Positions 30,384 through 40,311 of a DNA stretch of 43,904 nt are shown here, piece after piece. The stretch is taken from assembly GCA_030602185.1 (NCBI GenBank), contig JAUWAE010000004.1, positions 1 to 43,904 on the forward strand. Direction: 5' to 3'. The notes below the pieces were generated by a model. The model was given only the letters and a program-made list of their open reading frames with translations, had not been told where the DNA came from and searched no databases. The first letter of the stretch is position 1; each line of letters starts with the position of its first letter. The DNA comes from Comamonadaceae bacterium (GTDB lineage Bacteria; Pseudomonadota; Gammaproteobacteria; Burkholderiales; Burkholderiaceae_C). Both the position numbers and the translations under genes were made by a program.

Positions 30384-30450
30384 GGGCCGCCCCAAGAAAG
30401 GCGGGCGCCCCCTCGGGGGGCAGCGAACGATTAGTGAGCTGGGGGGCCAT
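30384..30450. repeat. GC-rich palindromic element in the nuoF-nuoG spacer
   Basis: In the 95-bp spacer there is a perfect 6-bp hairpin GCCCCC-TCG-GGGGGC (30407-30421) with flanking inverted GC pieces: GGGCCGCCCC at the left and GGGGGGCC at the right, with CAGCGAACGATTAGTGAGC between. I recall similar dispersed intergenic elements in Comamonadaceae genomes; this is memory, and only one copy is visible here. Confidence 0.5.
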
Positions 30451-30463
30451 ATTGACTCTTGCC

Positions 30464-31816
30464 TCAAACGTAGGCCGGAACCATGCAGGTCTTGTGTTCG
30501 ATGTGGTGCTCGAACTCGTGGCGGAAGTGCTTGATCATGCCTCGCACCGGCATGGCGGCGGCATCACCCAGGGCACAGATGGTGCGGCCCATGATGTTTT
30601 CGGCCACGTTGTCGAGCAGGGCCAGGTCGCTGGGCTTGCCTTCGCCGCGCTCGATGCGGTCCACCATGCGCCACAGCCAGCCCGTGCCCTCGCGGCACGG
30701 CGTGCATTGGCCACACGATTCGTGCATGTAGAAGTAGCTCAGGCGCTGCAGCGACTTCACCATGCAGCGGGTGTCGTCCATGACGATGACCGCACCCGAG
30801 CCGAGCATGGAGCCCGCCTTGCTGATGGAGTCGTAGTCCATCGTGCAATCCATGATGATGTTGGCGGGCAGCACCGGGGCGGAAGATCCGCCCGGAATCA
30901 CCGCCTTCAACTGGCGGCCAGCGCGCACGCCACCGGCCAGTTCCAGCAGCTTGCTGAACGGGGTGCCGAGTGGGATTTCGTAGTTGCCCGGGCGCTCCAC
31001 GTCACCGCTGACCGAGAAAATCTTGGTGCCGCCGTTGTTGGGCTTGCCGCATTCGAGGTAGGCCTGGCCGCCGTTGCGGATGATCCAGGGCACCGCCGCG
31101 AAGGTTTCGGTGTTGTTGATGGTGGTGGGCTTGCCGTACAGGCCAAAGCTGGCCGGGAATGGCGGCTTGAAGCGCGGCTGTCCCTTCTTGCCTTCGAGCG
31201 ACTCGAGCAGCGCGGTTTCCTCGCCGCAGATGTAGGCACCGAACCCATGGTGGGCGTGCAGCTGGAAGCTGAAACCCGAACCCATGATGTTGTCACCCAG
31301 GTAACCCGCTGCGCGTGCCTCTTCCAGCGCGGCCTCGAAGCGCTCGTAGACCTGGAAGATCTCGCCGTGGATGTAGTTGTAGCCCACGGCAATGCCCATG
31401 GCGTACGCCGCGATCGCCATGCCTTCGATGACGATATGGGGGTTGTACATCAGGATGTCGCGGTCCTTGCAGGTGCCCGGCTCGCCTTCGTCGGAGTTGC
31501 AGACGAGGTGCTTGACGCCCGGGAACTGGCGCGGCATGAAGCTCCACTTCAGGCCCGTCGGGAAGCCGGCGCCCCCACGACCGCGCAAAGCGGACTCCTT
31601 GACCGTGGCGATGACCTGATCTTGCGTCAGGCCTTCACCGCCGTCCTTACCCAGGATCTTGCGCAAGGCCTGGTAGCCGCCGCGGGCCTCGTAGTCTTTC
31701 AACGACCAGTTGCTGCCGTTGAGGCCGGCGTAGATCTGCGGGTTGATGTGGCGGTCGTGGAAACAAGTCTCCAGACCCTTGGCCTGGAACTGCTCGAGCA
31801 CTTGGTTGGCGTTCAT
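30464..31816 (-). CDS. nuoF: NADH-quinone oxidoreductase subunit F
   Basis: A 450-residue subunit (51 kDa homologue) that binds NADH and FMN and carries 4Fe-4S cluster N3, the entry point for electrons. The nucleotide/FMN loop [13 protein letters not shown] lies at 79-91, with [13 protein letters not shown] and the [17 protein letters not shown] motif following. The cluster ligands are CGQCTPC (Cys368, 371, 374) and Cys414 in [11 protein letters not shown]. The start overlaps the nuoE stop by 4 bp. Its stop is followed by a 95-bp spacer, the largest in the nuo run. Confidence 0.97.
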   Translation of the reverse strand: MNANQVLEQFQAKGLETCFHDRHINPQIYAGLNGSNWSLKDYEARGGYQALRKILGKDGGEGLTQDQVIATVKESALRGRGGAGFPTGLKWSFMPRQFPGVKHLVCNSDEGEPGTCKDRDILMYNPHIVIEGMAIAAYAMGIAVGYNYIHGEIFQVYERFEAALEEARAAGYLGDNIMGSGFSFQLHAHHGFGAYICGEETALLESLEGKKGQPRFKPPFPASFGLYGKPTTINNTETFAAVPWIIRNGGQAYLECGKPNNGGTKIFSVSGDVERPGNYEIPLGTPFSKLLELAGGVRAGRQLKAVIPGGSSAPVLPANIIMDCTMDYDSISKAGSMLGSGAVIVMDDTRCMVKSLQRLSYFYMHESCGQCTPCREGTGWLWRMVDRIERGEGKPSDLALLDNVAENIMGRTICALGDAAAMPVRGMIKHFRHEFEHHIEHKTCMVPAYV

Positions 31817-32337
31817 GCCTGACCCTCCGCGGCCTTCAGGCCGTCGATCAGCTGGTCGAGCTTTTCATTGCTCATGAAGCTGCACATGTGGCGGTCGTTG
31901 ACCAGCATCACCGGCGAATCGGCGCACGCGCCCAGGCACTCGCTCTGCTGCAGGGTGAACAGGCCATCGGCCGTGGTTTCGCCCATGTGGATACCCAGCT
32001 TCTTCTCGAGGTACTGCAGCGCCTTGCCACCGTCACGCAGGGTGCACGGCAGGTTGGTGCAGACGTTGAGCTTGAACTTGCCCACCGGCCGCTGGTTGTA
32101 CATGTTGTAGAACGTGGTGACTTCGTGGACCGCAATGGCCGGCATGCCGAGGTAGTCGGCGATGCCTTTTTCGGCGGCGGCACTCACATGGCCCTGTTCC
32201 TGCTGCACGATGGACAGGCAGGCCATCACGGCGGATTGCTTCTGGTCGGCCGGGTACTTGGCCACCTCGCGGGCGAAGCGGGCCAAGGTGGCGTCGGAGA
32301 ACGCCATGGCCTGCACGGCTTGCTGCGGAGCGCTCAT
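31813..32337 (-). CDS. nuoE: NADH-quinone oxidoreductase subunit E
   Basis: A 174-residue thioredoxin-like subunit (24 kDa homologue) that holds 2Fe-2S cluster N1a. The ligands are visible as CTNLPC and CLGACADSP. The helical N-terminus ([32 protein letters not shown]) matches the family. It starts at ATG 32337, overlapping the nuoD stop by 4 bp, and ends overlapping nuoF by 4 bp, so D, E and F are translationally coupled. Confidence 0.97.
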   Translation of the reverse strand: MSAPQQAVQAMAFSDATLARFAREVAKYPADQKQSAVMACLSIVQQEQGHVSAAAEKGIADYLGMPAIAVHEVTTFYNMYNQRPVGKFKLNVCTNLPCTLRDGGKALQYLEKKLGIHMGETTADGLFTLQQSECLGACADSPVMLVNDRHMCSFMSNEKLDQLIDGLKAAEGQA

Positions 32338-33587
32338 CGGTCAATCTCTCCAAACACAATGTCCATGGTGCCGATGATGGCCACGGCGTCGGCCAGCATG
32401 TGCCCACGGGCCATTTCATCCAGGCAGGACAGATGGGCGAACCCCGGCGCCCGGATTTTCAGGCGGTAAGGCTTGTTGGCCCCATCGCTCACCAGGTAGA
32501 TACCAAACTCCCCCTTGGGGTGTTCCACCGCGGCGTATGCCTCGCCCTCGGGCACGTGGAACCCTTCGGTGAAGAGCTTGAAATGGTGGATCAGCTCTTC
32601 CATGCTGGACTTCATCGACTCACGCGACGGCGGCGCCACCTTGTGGTTGTCGGTGATGACCGGGCCGGGGTTGGCGCGCAACCAATCCACGCACTGCTTG
32701 ATGATGCGGTTGGACTGCTTCATCTCCTCCATGCGGACGAGGTAGCGGTCGTAGGTGTCGCCGGTCTTGCCCACCGGGATGTCGAAATCGAGCCGGTCGT
32801 ACACGTCGTACGGCTGCTTCTTGCGCAGGTCCCAGGCAATGCCCGAACCACGCAGCATGGGACCGGTCATGCCCATGTTGAGCGCACGCTCGGGGCTGAC
32901 CACGCCGACGCCGACGGTGCGCTGTTTCCAGATCCGGTTGTCGGTCAACAGCGTGTGGTATTCGGCCAGGTAGGTCGGGAAGCGCTGGGTGAAGTCGTCG
33001 ATGAAGTCCAGCAGCGAACCCTGGCGGTTGGTGTTCATTTCCGCCATCGCCTTGGCGTTGCGGATCTTGCTGTGCTTGTACTGGGGCATGGTGTCCGGCA
33101 GGTCGCGGTAGACACCGCCCGGCCGGAAGTACGCCGCGTGCATGCGCGCACCCGACACCGCCTCGTACATGTCAAACAGGTCTTCGCGCTCGCGGAACGC
33201 GTAGATCAGGATGGTGGAGCTGCCGCAGTCATTGCCGTGCGAGCCCAGCCACATCAGGTGGTTGAGCAGGCGGGTGATCTCGCTGAACATCACGCGGATG
33301 TACTGCGCACGGATCGGCACCTCGATGCCCAGCAGCTTCTCGATGGCCAGGCAGTAGGCGTGCTCGTTGCACATCATCGAGACGTAATCCAGCCGGTCCA
33401 TGTAGGGCAGTGACTGGATGAAGGTCTTGCTCTCGGCCAGCTTTTCGGTGGCGCGGTGCAGCAGGCCGATGTGCGGGTCGGCACGTTGGACGACCTCGCC
33501 GTCGAGCTCCAGCACCAGACGCAGCACGCCGTGGGCGGCCGGGTGCTGAGGACCGAAGTTCAGGGTGTAGTTCTTGATTTCAGCCAT
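32334..33587 (-). CDS. nuoD: NADH-quinone oxidoreductase subunit D
   Basis: A 417-residue subunit (49 kDa homologue, related to NiFe-hydrogenase large subunits) that forms the quinone-binding site with NuoB. The start [26 protein letters not shown] is diagnostic, as are [37 protein letters not shown], and the end [31 protein letters not shown]. NuoC is a separate gene here, unlike the fused NuoCD of E. coli. It starts 12 bp after nuoC. Confidence 0.97.
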   Translation of the reverse strand: MAEIKNYTLNFGPQHPAAHGVLRLVLELDGEVVQRADPHIGLLHRATEKLAESKTFIQSLPYMDRLDYVSMMCNEHAYCLAIEKLLGIEVPIRAQYIRVMFSEITRLLNHLMWLGSHGNDCGSSTILIYAFREREDLFDMYEAVSGARMHAAYFRPGGVYRDLPDTMPQYKHSKIRNAKAMAEMNTNRQGSLLDFIDDFTQRFPTYLAEYHTLLTDNRIWKQRTVGVGVVSPERALNMGMTGPMLRGSGIAWDLRKKQPYDVYDRLDFDIPVGKTGDTYDRYLVRMEEMKQSNRIIKQCVDWLRANPGPVITDNHKVAPPSRESMKSSMEELIHHFKLFTEGFHVPEGEAYAAVEHPKGEFGIYLVSDGANKPYRLKIRAPGFAHLSCLDEMARGHMLADAVAIIGTMDIVFGEIDR

Positions 33588-33599
33588 GTAGGTCGCGCC

Positions 33600-34241
33600 T
33601 CAGTGCAGGCCACCGTAGTTGTCTTCGCGGATGATGCGGGGCGTGATCTCGCGCGGCTCGATCGTGACCGGCTCGTACACGACGCGGCGGCGTTCTGGGT
33701 CGTAACGCATCTCGACGTGGCCCGACAATGGAAAATCCTTGCGGAAGGGGTGACCGATGAAGCCGTAGTCCGTGAGGATGCGGCGCAGGTCGTCGTGGCC
33801 GTCGAACACGATGCCGTAGAGGTCGAACGCCTCACGCTCGTACCAGTTGGCCGACGACCACAAGGCCGTGACCGATTCCACCACCGGAAAATCGTCGTCG
33901 GGACAGAACACCCGCACCCGGACGCGCTGATTGAGCGACACCGACAGCAGGTGGACGACGACAGCGAACCGCGTCCCTTCCCACTGGCCGTCGCGGTACT
34001 CGGAAAAATCGAGCCCACAGAGGTCGACCAGTTGCTCGAAACGGCAACCGTCGGCGTCGCGCAGCGTCTGCATGGCCGACCGGTACTGCTCCGCAGACAC
34101 CAGCACCGTGACCTCGCCACGCTCCACCGAAACCGCCTTCGCCAGCTCCCCCAGGACCTGGGCAATGGTTTCGCGCAATGCCTCAGGCGCCACCGCCGAG
34201 GAGATGCCCACGTGCGTGGCACCGCTAGCCGTTTGCGTCAT
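33600..34241 (-). CDS. nuoC: NADH-quinone oxidoreductase subunit C
   Basis: A 213-residue peripheral subunit (30 kDa homologue). The conserved stretch [49 protein letters not shown] is clear. I chose ATG 34241 with a GGGAGG ribosome site nine bases upstream; an in-frame GTG at 34259 would add six residues. It is separate from nuoD (12 bp gap). No cofactor is bound by this subunit. Confidence 0.96.
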   Translation of the reverse strand: MTQTASGATHVGISSAVAPEALRETIAQVLGELAKAVSVERGEVTVLVSAEQYRSAMQTLRDADGCRFEQLVDLCGLDFSEYRDGQWEGTRFAVVVHLLSVSLNQRVRVRVFCPDDDFPVVESVTALWSSANWYEREAFDLYGIVFDGHDDLRRILTDYGFIGHPFRKDFPLSGHVEMRYDPERRRVVYEPVTIEPREITPRIIREDNYGGLH

Positions 34242-34262
34242 GTGATGAGCCTCCCGCACGCC

Positions 34263-34742
34263 TCAGGCGCGCGCAATGGTGTTGGTACGGCGGATTTTTT
34301 GCTGCAGCTGGATGATGCCGTACAGCAGGGCCTCCGCCGTGGGCGGACAGCCAGGCACGTACACATCCACCGGCACGATGCGGTCGCAACCGCGCACCAC
34401 GGAATAGCTGTAGTGGTAATACCCACCGCCGTTGGCGCACGACCCCATCGAGAGCACCCAGCGGGGCTCTGCCATCTGGTCATAGACCTTGCGCAGGGCC
34501 GGTGCCATCTTGTTGCACAGGGTACCCGCCACGATCATGAGGTCGGACTGACGAGGGCTGGCACGGAAGACCTCGGCACCGAAACGGGCCAGGTCGTAGC
34601 GGGCCGTGGCCGCGTGCATCATTTCCACCGCGCAACACGCGAGGCCGAACGTCATCGGCCACAGCGAGCCGGTCTTAGCCCAGTTCACCACCGAGTCGTA
34701 GCTGGTGGTGATGAAGCCTTCCTTGAAGACGCCTTCGATCAT
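34263..34742 (-). CDS. nuoB: NADH-quinone oxidoreductase subunit B
   Basis: A 159-residue subunit (PSST homologue) carrying the terminal 4Fe-4S cluster N2. The ligands are the adjacent pair in [11 protein letters not shown], the Cys in [15 protein letters not shown], and that in [25 protein letters not shown] is also conserved. It starts 26 bp after nuoA and ends 21 bp before nuoC. Confidence 0.97.
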   Translation of the reverse strand: MIEGVFKEGFITTSYDSVVNWAKTGSLWPMTFGLACCAVEMMHAATARYDLARFGAEVFRASPRQSDLMIVAGTLCNKMAPALRKVYDQMAEPRWVLSMGSCANGGGYYHYSYSVVRGCDRIVPVDVYVPGCPPTAEALLYGIIQLQQKIRRTNTIARA

Positions 34743-34768
34743 CTGAACTCCTGCGCGTTATGCCGTCG

Positions 34769-35128
34769 TCATTCCCAGTCCAGGGCACCGATCTTCCAGG
34801 CATAGACAAAGCCCACGATGAGATCGACCAGAAAGACCACACCGACCCAGAAACCGTAAGAACCGATGTCGGTGAAGGCAACTGCCCAGGGAACCAGGAA
34901 AGTGATTTCGAGATCGAACAGGATGAACAGGATGGCGATCAGGTAGTACCGCACATCGAACTTCATCCGGGCGTCTTCGAAGGCCTCGAAGCCGCACTCA
35001 TAAGGGGAGTTCTTTTCGGGATCGGGGCGATTCGGACCCAGGATGTAACCAAACACCTGAGGAAGCACTCCAACAGCGAGACCAACCAAGATAAACAAGA
35101 GAACTGGAAGGTATTGCTCTAGGTTCAT
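34769..35128 (-). CDS. nuoA: NADH-quinone oxidoreductase subunit A
   Basis: A 119-residue membrane subunit (ND3 homologue) with three helices. [51 protein letters not shown] is diagnostic; the Cys in YECGFE sits on the conformational loop. I use ATG 35128 ([13 protein letters not shown]). The longer frame continues upstream into the tRNA-Leu and is rejected. Only 42 bp separate the ATG from the tRNA 3' end, and a 20-bp hairpin fills half of it, leaving no space for a separate promoter. Confidence 0.97.
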   Translation of the reverse strand: MNLEQYLPVLLFILVGLAVGVLPQVFGYILGPNRPDPEKNSPYECGFEAFEDARMKFDVRYYLIAILFILFDLEITFLVPWAVAFTDIGSYGFWVGVVFLVDLIVGFVYAWKIGALDWE

Positions 35129-35141
35129 TTGGCGGTCCCGC

Positions 35142-35161
35142 AAACGCCTCGCAAGGCGTTT
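35142..35161 (-). promoter_or_regulatory. Hairpin between tRNA-Leu and nuoA
   Basis: AAACGCCT and AGGCGTTT form a perfect 8-bp stem with a 4-base loop, ten bases after the tRNA 3' end and 13 bases before the nuoA ATG. It could act as a weak terminator of the tRNA (the right arm ends TTT but no longer T run follows), a processing site, or an attenuator for nuo. Confidence 0.5.
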
Positions 35162-35170
35162 CGTTTGAAT

Positions 35171-35255
35171 TGGTGCCGACGGCGAGACTCGAACTCGCAC
35201 AGCTTTCGCCACTACCCCCTCAAGATAGCGTGTCTACCAATTTCACCACGTCGGC
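35171..35255 (-). tRNA. tRNA-Leu (anticodon GAG)
   Basis: Read on the minus strand, an 85-base tRNA with a 7-bp acceptor stem GCCGACG/CGTCGGC, discriminator A and encoded CCA (35171-35173). The anticodon stem CTATC/GGTAG encloses the loop TTGAGGG, giving anticodon GAG. A long variable arm typical of leucine (AGTGGCGAAAGCTG region) and the T-arm TTCGAGTC are present. It reads CUC and CUU codons. It lies between secG and nuoA, an order I know from Burkholderiales. Confidence 0.95.
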
Positions 35256-35316
35256 GTGAAGGTGTGTCTGGATGGGAAGGCTCTTGCTGTACCTCGCCTT
35301 CCCCCGACAGACCTAG

Positions 35317-35322
35317 ATTCTA
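35317..35322 (-). promoter_or_regulatory. Possible -10 of the tRNA-Leu/nuo transcript
   Basis: Minus-strand TAGAAT lies 61 bp before the tRNA 5' end, next to the secG terminator hairpin. No good TTGACA-like -35 is seen at 16-18 bp. Support is modest; the position is right for a tRNA promoter. Confidence 0.3.
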
Positions 35323-35347
35323 CCCTGAAAAACCCGGGTTTTCAGGG
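35323..35347 (-). terminator. Palindromic hairpin after secG, possible terminator
   Basis: CCCTGAAAA and TTTTCAGGG pair over nine bases around ACCCGGG, 13 bp after the secG stop codon. A run of nine C's on the minus strand (35345-35353) overlaps its base. No T run follows the stem, so termination efficiency is uncertain. Confidence 0.45.
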
Positions 35348-35359
35348 GGGGGGTGCTTG

Positions 35360-35722
35360 TCACTGACCTGGAATCTGCGCGGCACCGGCGGGCGCAGGCG
35401 TTGCCGGCGCAGGCACGGCATCCGCCGGCGCTGTCTGGGCGGGCAGGTTTTCCAGCACGCTGCCGGTGCTTGCCGGACGCGCATTGCCGAAATAGGCCAG
35501 CGCGAGCGTGCACACGAGGAACAAGGTCGCCAGCACCGCCGTGCTGCGCGACAGGAAATTGGCACTGCCGGACGCGCCGAACAGGCTGGCCGAGCCGGCC
35601 CCGCCGCCGCCAAACGCGGCGCCGGCATCGGCACCTTTGCCGTGCTGCACCAGAATCAGTCCGATCATGGCCACAGCCGACAACAGCTGCACTGCCAACA
35701 AGATGGTGGTCATTACGTTCAT
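35360..35722 (-). CDS. secG: Preprotein translocase subunit SecG
   Basis: A 120-residue inner-membrane protein of the SecYEG channel. It has two helices (ILLAVQLLSAVAMIGLILVQ; STAVLATLFLVCTLALAYF) joined by HGKGADAGAAFGGGGAGSASLFGASGSANFLSRS, the classic SecG loop. The C-terminal 40 residues are Ala/Pro-rich and not conserved. The start ATG 35722 has AGGAG five bases upstream; the ATG at 35713 is alternative but too far from that site. It is 22 bp after tpiA on the same strand. Confidence 0.95.
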   Translation of the reverse strand: MNVMTTILLAVQLLSAVAMIGLILVQHGKGADAGAAFGGGGAGSASLFGASGSANFLSRSTAVLATLFLVCTLALAYFGNARPASTGSVLENLPAQTAPADAVPAPATPAPAGAAQIPGQ

Positions 35723-35744
35723 GTCAACTCCTGAATGAGGGGCC

Positions 35745-36494
35745 TCAGGCCGTGCGGCAAGAGGCGATGATGCTGAGAAAATCTGAGGCTTTGAGCGATG
35801 CGCCACCGATCAGGCCACCGTCGATGTCGGGCTGGCGGAGCAGCTCGGCCGCATTGGCCGCGTTCATGCTGCCACCGTACAGGATGCGGACCCGCTGGGC
35901 TCTCGGCGTGGCGGCCTGCAGCTGGGCACGCAACACCGCGTGCACCGCCTGTGCCTGCTCGGGTGTGGCCGTATGGCCAGTGCCAATGGCCCACACCGGT
36001 TCATAGGCAACGACGATTTCACTGGTGCAATGGCCCACCGCGTGGATCACGGCCGACAGCTGGCGCTTGACGACGAACTCGGTGCGCCCCGCCTCGTGCT
36101 CCGCCAGTGTTTCCCCGACGCAGACGATCGGGGTGACGCCGGCCGCCAACGCCCGCTGGGCCTTGACGGCCACGGTGTCATCGTGCTCCCCGTGGTACTG
36201 GCGGCGCTCTGAATGACCGACGATGGTGTAGCGGCAGCCAAAATCGCGCAGCATGGCGGCACTGGTTTCACCGGTGTAGGCGCCCGCTTCATGGGAGGAC
36301 ACATCCTGTGCACCCCAAGCCACACCGGTGCTCGACAGCAGCGCCTGAGCCTGCGCCAGGTAAGGCATGGGCACGCAGACGGCGACATCGGATGCCGGGG
36401 CCGTGGCCAGACCCTGGCACACCGCCGCGAGCAGCTCAGCGTTGGCCGCGAGGCTGCCATTCATTTTCCAGTTGCCGACGATGAGCTGGTTCAT
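35745..36494 (-). CDS. tpiA: Triosephosphate isomerase
   Basis: A 249-residue (alpha/beta)8 enzyme converting dihydroxyacetone phosphate to glyceraldehyde 3-phosphate. Catalytic residues are Lys10 in GNWKMNG, His94 in IVGHSERR and Glu165 in [13 protein letters not shown]; the phosphate loop [12 protein letters not shown] is present. ATG 36494 has AAGGAG eight bases upstream; a GTG at 36503 would sit on that site and is rejected. It lies 34 bp after the oxidoreductase gene and 22 bp before secG. Confidence 0.97.
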   Translation of the reverse strand: MNQLIVGNWKMNGSLAANAELLAAVCQGLATAPASDVAVCVPMPYLAQAQALLSSTGVAWGAQDVSSHEAGAYTGETSAAMLRDFGCRYTIVGHSERRQYHGEHDDTVAVKAQRALAAGVTPIVCVGETLAEHEAGRTEFVVKRQLSAVIHAVGHCTSEIVVAYEPVWAIGTGHTATPEQAQAVHAVLRAQLQAATPRAQRVRILYGGSMNAANAAELLRQPDIDGGLIGGASLKASDFLSIIASCRTA

Positions 36495-36528
36495 CCGTCT
36501 CACTCCTTGTTCGTGGGGCCCAGGCGGA

Positions 36529-37533
36529 TCACGCCTGCCAGTCGAGCAACAACTTGCCGATGTGCTGGTTGGACTCCATCAAGGCATGGGCCTCGGCGGC
36601 CTGCTCCGGCGCGAACACCTGGAACACGACCGGCTTGATGCGCCCCGATCCCAGCAGCGGCCAGACGTGCTGGCGCAGACTGCGGGCGATCTCGGCCTTG
36701 AAGGCCACCGGGCGCGGGCGCAACGTGGAGCCGGTGATGGTGAGGCGGCGGCGGAGCACCTTGCCCGCATTGACATCGGCGTTCACCCCGCCCTGCACCG
36801 CAATGATCACCAGCCGGCCGTCTTCCGCCAGGCAGTCGAGCTCGCGCGCCACGTAGGGGCCCGCCACCATGTCGAGGATCACGTCCACGCCTCGACCGCC
36901 GGTCAGCTCGGCCACTTCGCGAACGAAATCCTGGGTCTTGTAGTTGATGGCGTGATCGGCGCCGAGCGCGAGGCAGGCCTGCGCTTTTTCGTCGCTACCC
37001 ACGGTCACGATGACGGTTGCCCCCATCGCTTTGGCCATCTGGATCGCCGTGACACCGATGCCGCTGGAGCCACCCTGGACCAGCAGGGTCTCGCCGGCCC
37101 GCAGACGACCACGGTCGAACACGTTGCTCCAGACGGTGAAGAAAGTCTCGGGCAAGCCGGCAGCGTCCAGATCGGTCCAGCCGGCAGGCACCGGCAGGCA
37201 CTGACCCACCGGGGCCACGCAGTACTCGGCGTAGCCGCCACCGGCCACCAGCGCGCACACGTGGTCACCCACCGCCAGACCCGCCTCGGCCAGCGCCGCC
37301 GCATCGCCCGACTCGATCACACCAGCCACCTCCAACCCAGGCAGGTCGGAGGCACCCGGCGGCACGGGGTAGTTGCCGGTGCGCTGCAGCACGTCGGGGC
37401 GGTTGACGCCCGAGGCCGCCACACAGATCAGCACTTCGCCCGCGCCGGCCTGAGGGCGGTCACGCTCGACCAACCGGAGCACCTCGGGGGCACCGTAGGT
37501 CGAAATTTCTACTGCTCGCATGGTGTGCGTCAT
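36529..37533 (-). CDS. NAD(P)H:quinone oxidoreductase, MDR family (PIG3-like)
   Basis: A 334-residue zinc-free medium-chain dehydrogenase/reductase. It starts [19 protein letters not shown], followed by [23 protein letters not shown] typical of the quinone reductase/PIG3 branch, and the nucleotide site [22 protein letters not shown] with AGV. No zinc-ligand Cys cluster is present. It would reduce quinones with NADPH; the natural substrate is unknown. Starts at 37533 and 37521 are both possible, and neither has a clear ribosome site; the first lies 10 bp after pnp. It lies in the same run as pnp and tpiA. Confidence 0.85.
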   Translation of the reverse strand: MTHTMRAVEISTYGAPEVLRLVERDRPQAGAGEVLICVAASGVNRPDVLQRTGNYPVPPGASDLPGLEVAGVIESGDAAALAEAGLAVGDHVCALVAGGGYAEYCVAPVGQCLPVPAGWTDLDAAGLPETFFTVWSNVFDRGRLRAGETLLVQGGSSGIGVTAIQMAKAMGATVIVTVGSDEKAQACLALGADHAINYKTQDFVREVAELTGGRGVDVILDMVAGPYVARELDCLAEDGRLVIIAVQGGVNADVNAGKVLRRRLTITGSTLRPRPVAFKAEIARSLRQHVWPLLGSGRIKPVVFQVFAPEQAAEAHALMESNQHIGKLLLDWQA

Positions 37534-37543
37534 GCCAGTGCGG

Positions 37544-39673
<2,130 letters not shown>

Positions 39674-39747
39674 GCTCTGCTCCTGGGTTGAACGTGCGCC
39701 CGCGGGTGGCGCACCGGGGGTGGAGTGGTGTCCTCAGAACACGATGC

Positions 39748-39791
39748 CATTCCAGCGGGGGCGACGGGGGCGAGGCGGCCCCGTTGGAATG
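39748..39791 (-). promoter_or_regulatory. Long stem-loop in the pnp leader
   Basis: CATTCCAGCGGGG (39748-39760) and CCCCGTTGGAATG (39779-39791) pair over 13 positions with one mismatch, between the rpsO terminator and the pnp start. In E. coli an RNase III-cut stem in the same position allows PNPase to repress its own mRNA; here this is by analogy. Confidence 0.6.
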
Positions 39792-39835
39792 ACACAGCTT
39801 CGATCCGAGCGACGGTACTCCGTTGATTGAAAGCG

Positions 39836-39869
39836 AAAAACGCCTGGGGCGGCTGAGCAACCCAGGCGT
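39836..39869 (-). terminator. Intrinsic terminator after rpsO
   Basis: ACGCCTGGG and CCCAGGCGT form a 9-bp stem with a 12-base loop, 30 bp after the rpsO stop codon. On the minus strand the stem is followed by a run of five T's (AAAAA at 39836-39840 on the plus strand). Confidence 0.85.
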
Positions 39870-39899
39870 CTTGCAGGTTCAGCGAGGCACCAAACCGAA

Positions 39900-40166
39900 T
39901 TACTTGCGCAGGCCCAGCTTCTGGATCAGGGCCACGTAGCGGTCGGAATCCTTGGACTTGAGGTAGTCCAGCAGTTTGCGGCGACGGCTCACCATCTTGA
40001 GCAGACCACGGCGACCGTGGTGATCTTTGTGGTGGGTCTTGAAGTGGGGCGTCAGCTCGTTGATGCGAGCCGTCAGGATGGCGACCTGCACTTCAGGGCT
40101 GCCAGTGTCGTTGGCCGCACGCGCGTTGGCGGCGATCACTTCGGCCTTGGCGGATTGAGAAATCAT
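39900..40166 (-). CDS. rpsO: 30S ribosomal protein S15
   Basis: An 88-residue protein that binds 16S rRNA early in 30S assembly. [63 protein letters not shown] and [13 protein letters not shown] are all conserved. ATG 40166 has an AAGGAAA ribosome site about eight bases upstream. The leader (40167 to about 40270) has several GC-rich stems; in many bacteria S15 binds its own leader, so autoregulation is plausible. Pnp lies downstream. Confidence 0.98.
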   Translation of the reverse strand: MISQSAKAEVIAANARAANDTGSPEVQVAILTARINELTPHFKTHHKDHHGRRGLLKMVSRRRKLLDYLKSKDSDRYVALIQKLGLRK

Positions 40167-40276
40167 GGGGTTTCCTTTCGATGGACATGCATCCCGTCGC
40201 AGGTGGCCGGCTGGCGCACTGCGTGCACCGGCGGTTTGCCGCAACGAGCGTGAGCTGCTTTTTCAAGCAACTGGCA

Positions 40277-40305
40277 ATTGTAATCGATCCGTTCGCCTGC
40301 CGCCA
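40277..40305 (-). promoter_or_regulatory. Probable rpsO promoter
   Basis: Minus-strand TACAAT (40277-40282) is a good -10; the -35 position 17 bp away reads TGGCGG, a poor match. A transcript from here would have about a 100-base leader before rpsO. Confidence 0.4.
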
Positions 40306-40311
40306 GCCCGC

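Noticed and set aside
35129-35212. N-terminal extension of NuoA
   Set aside because: It would translate part of the tRNA-Leu gene; MNLEQYLP is the family start.
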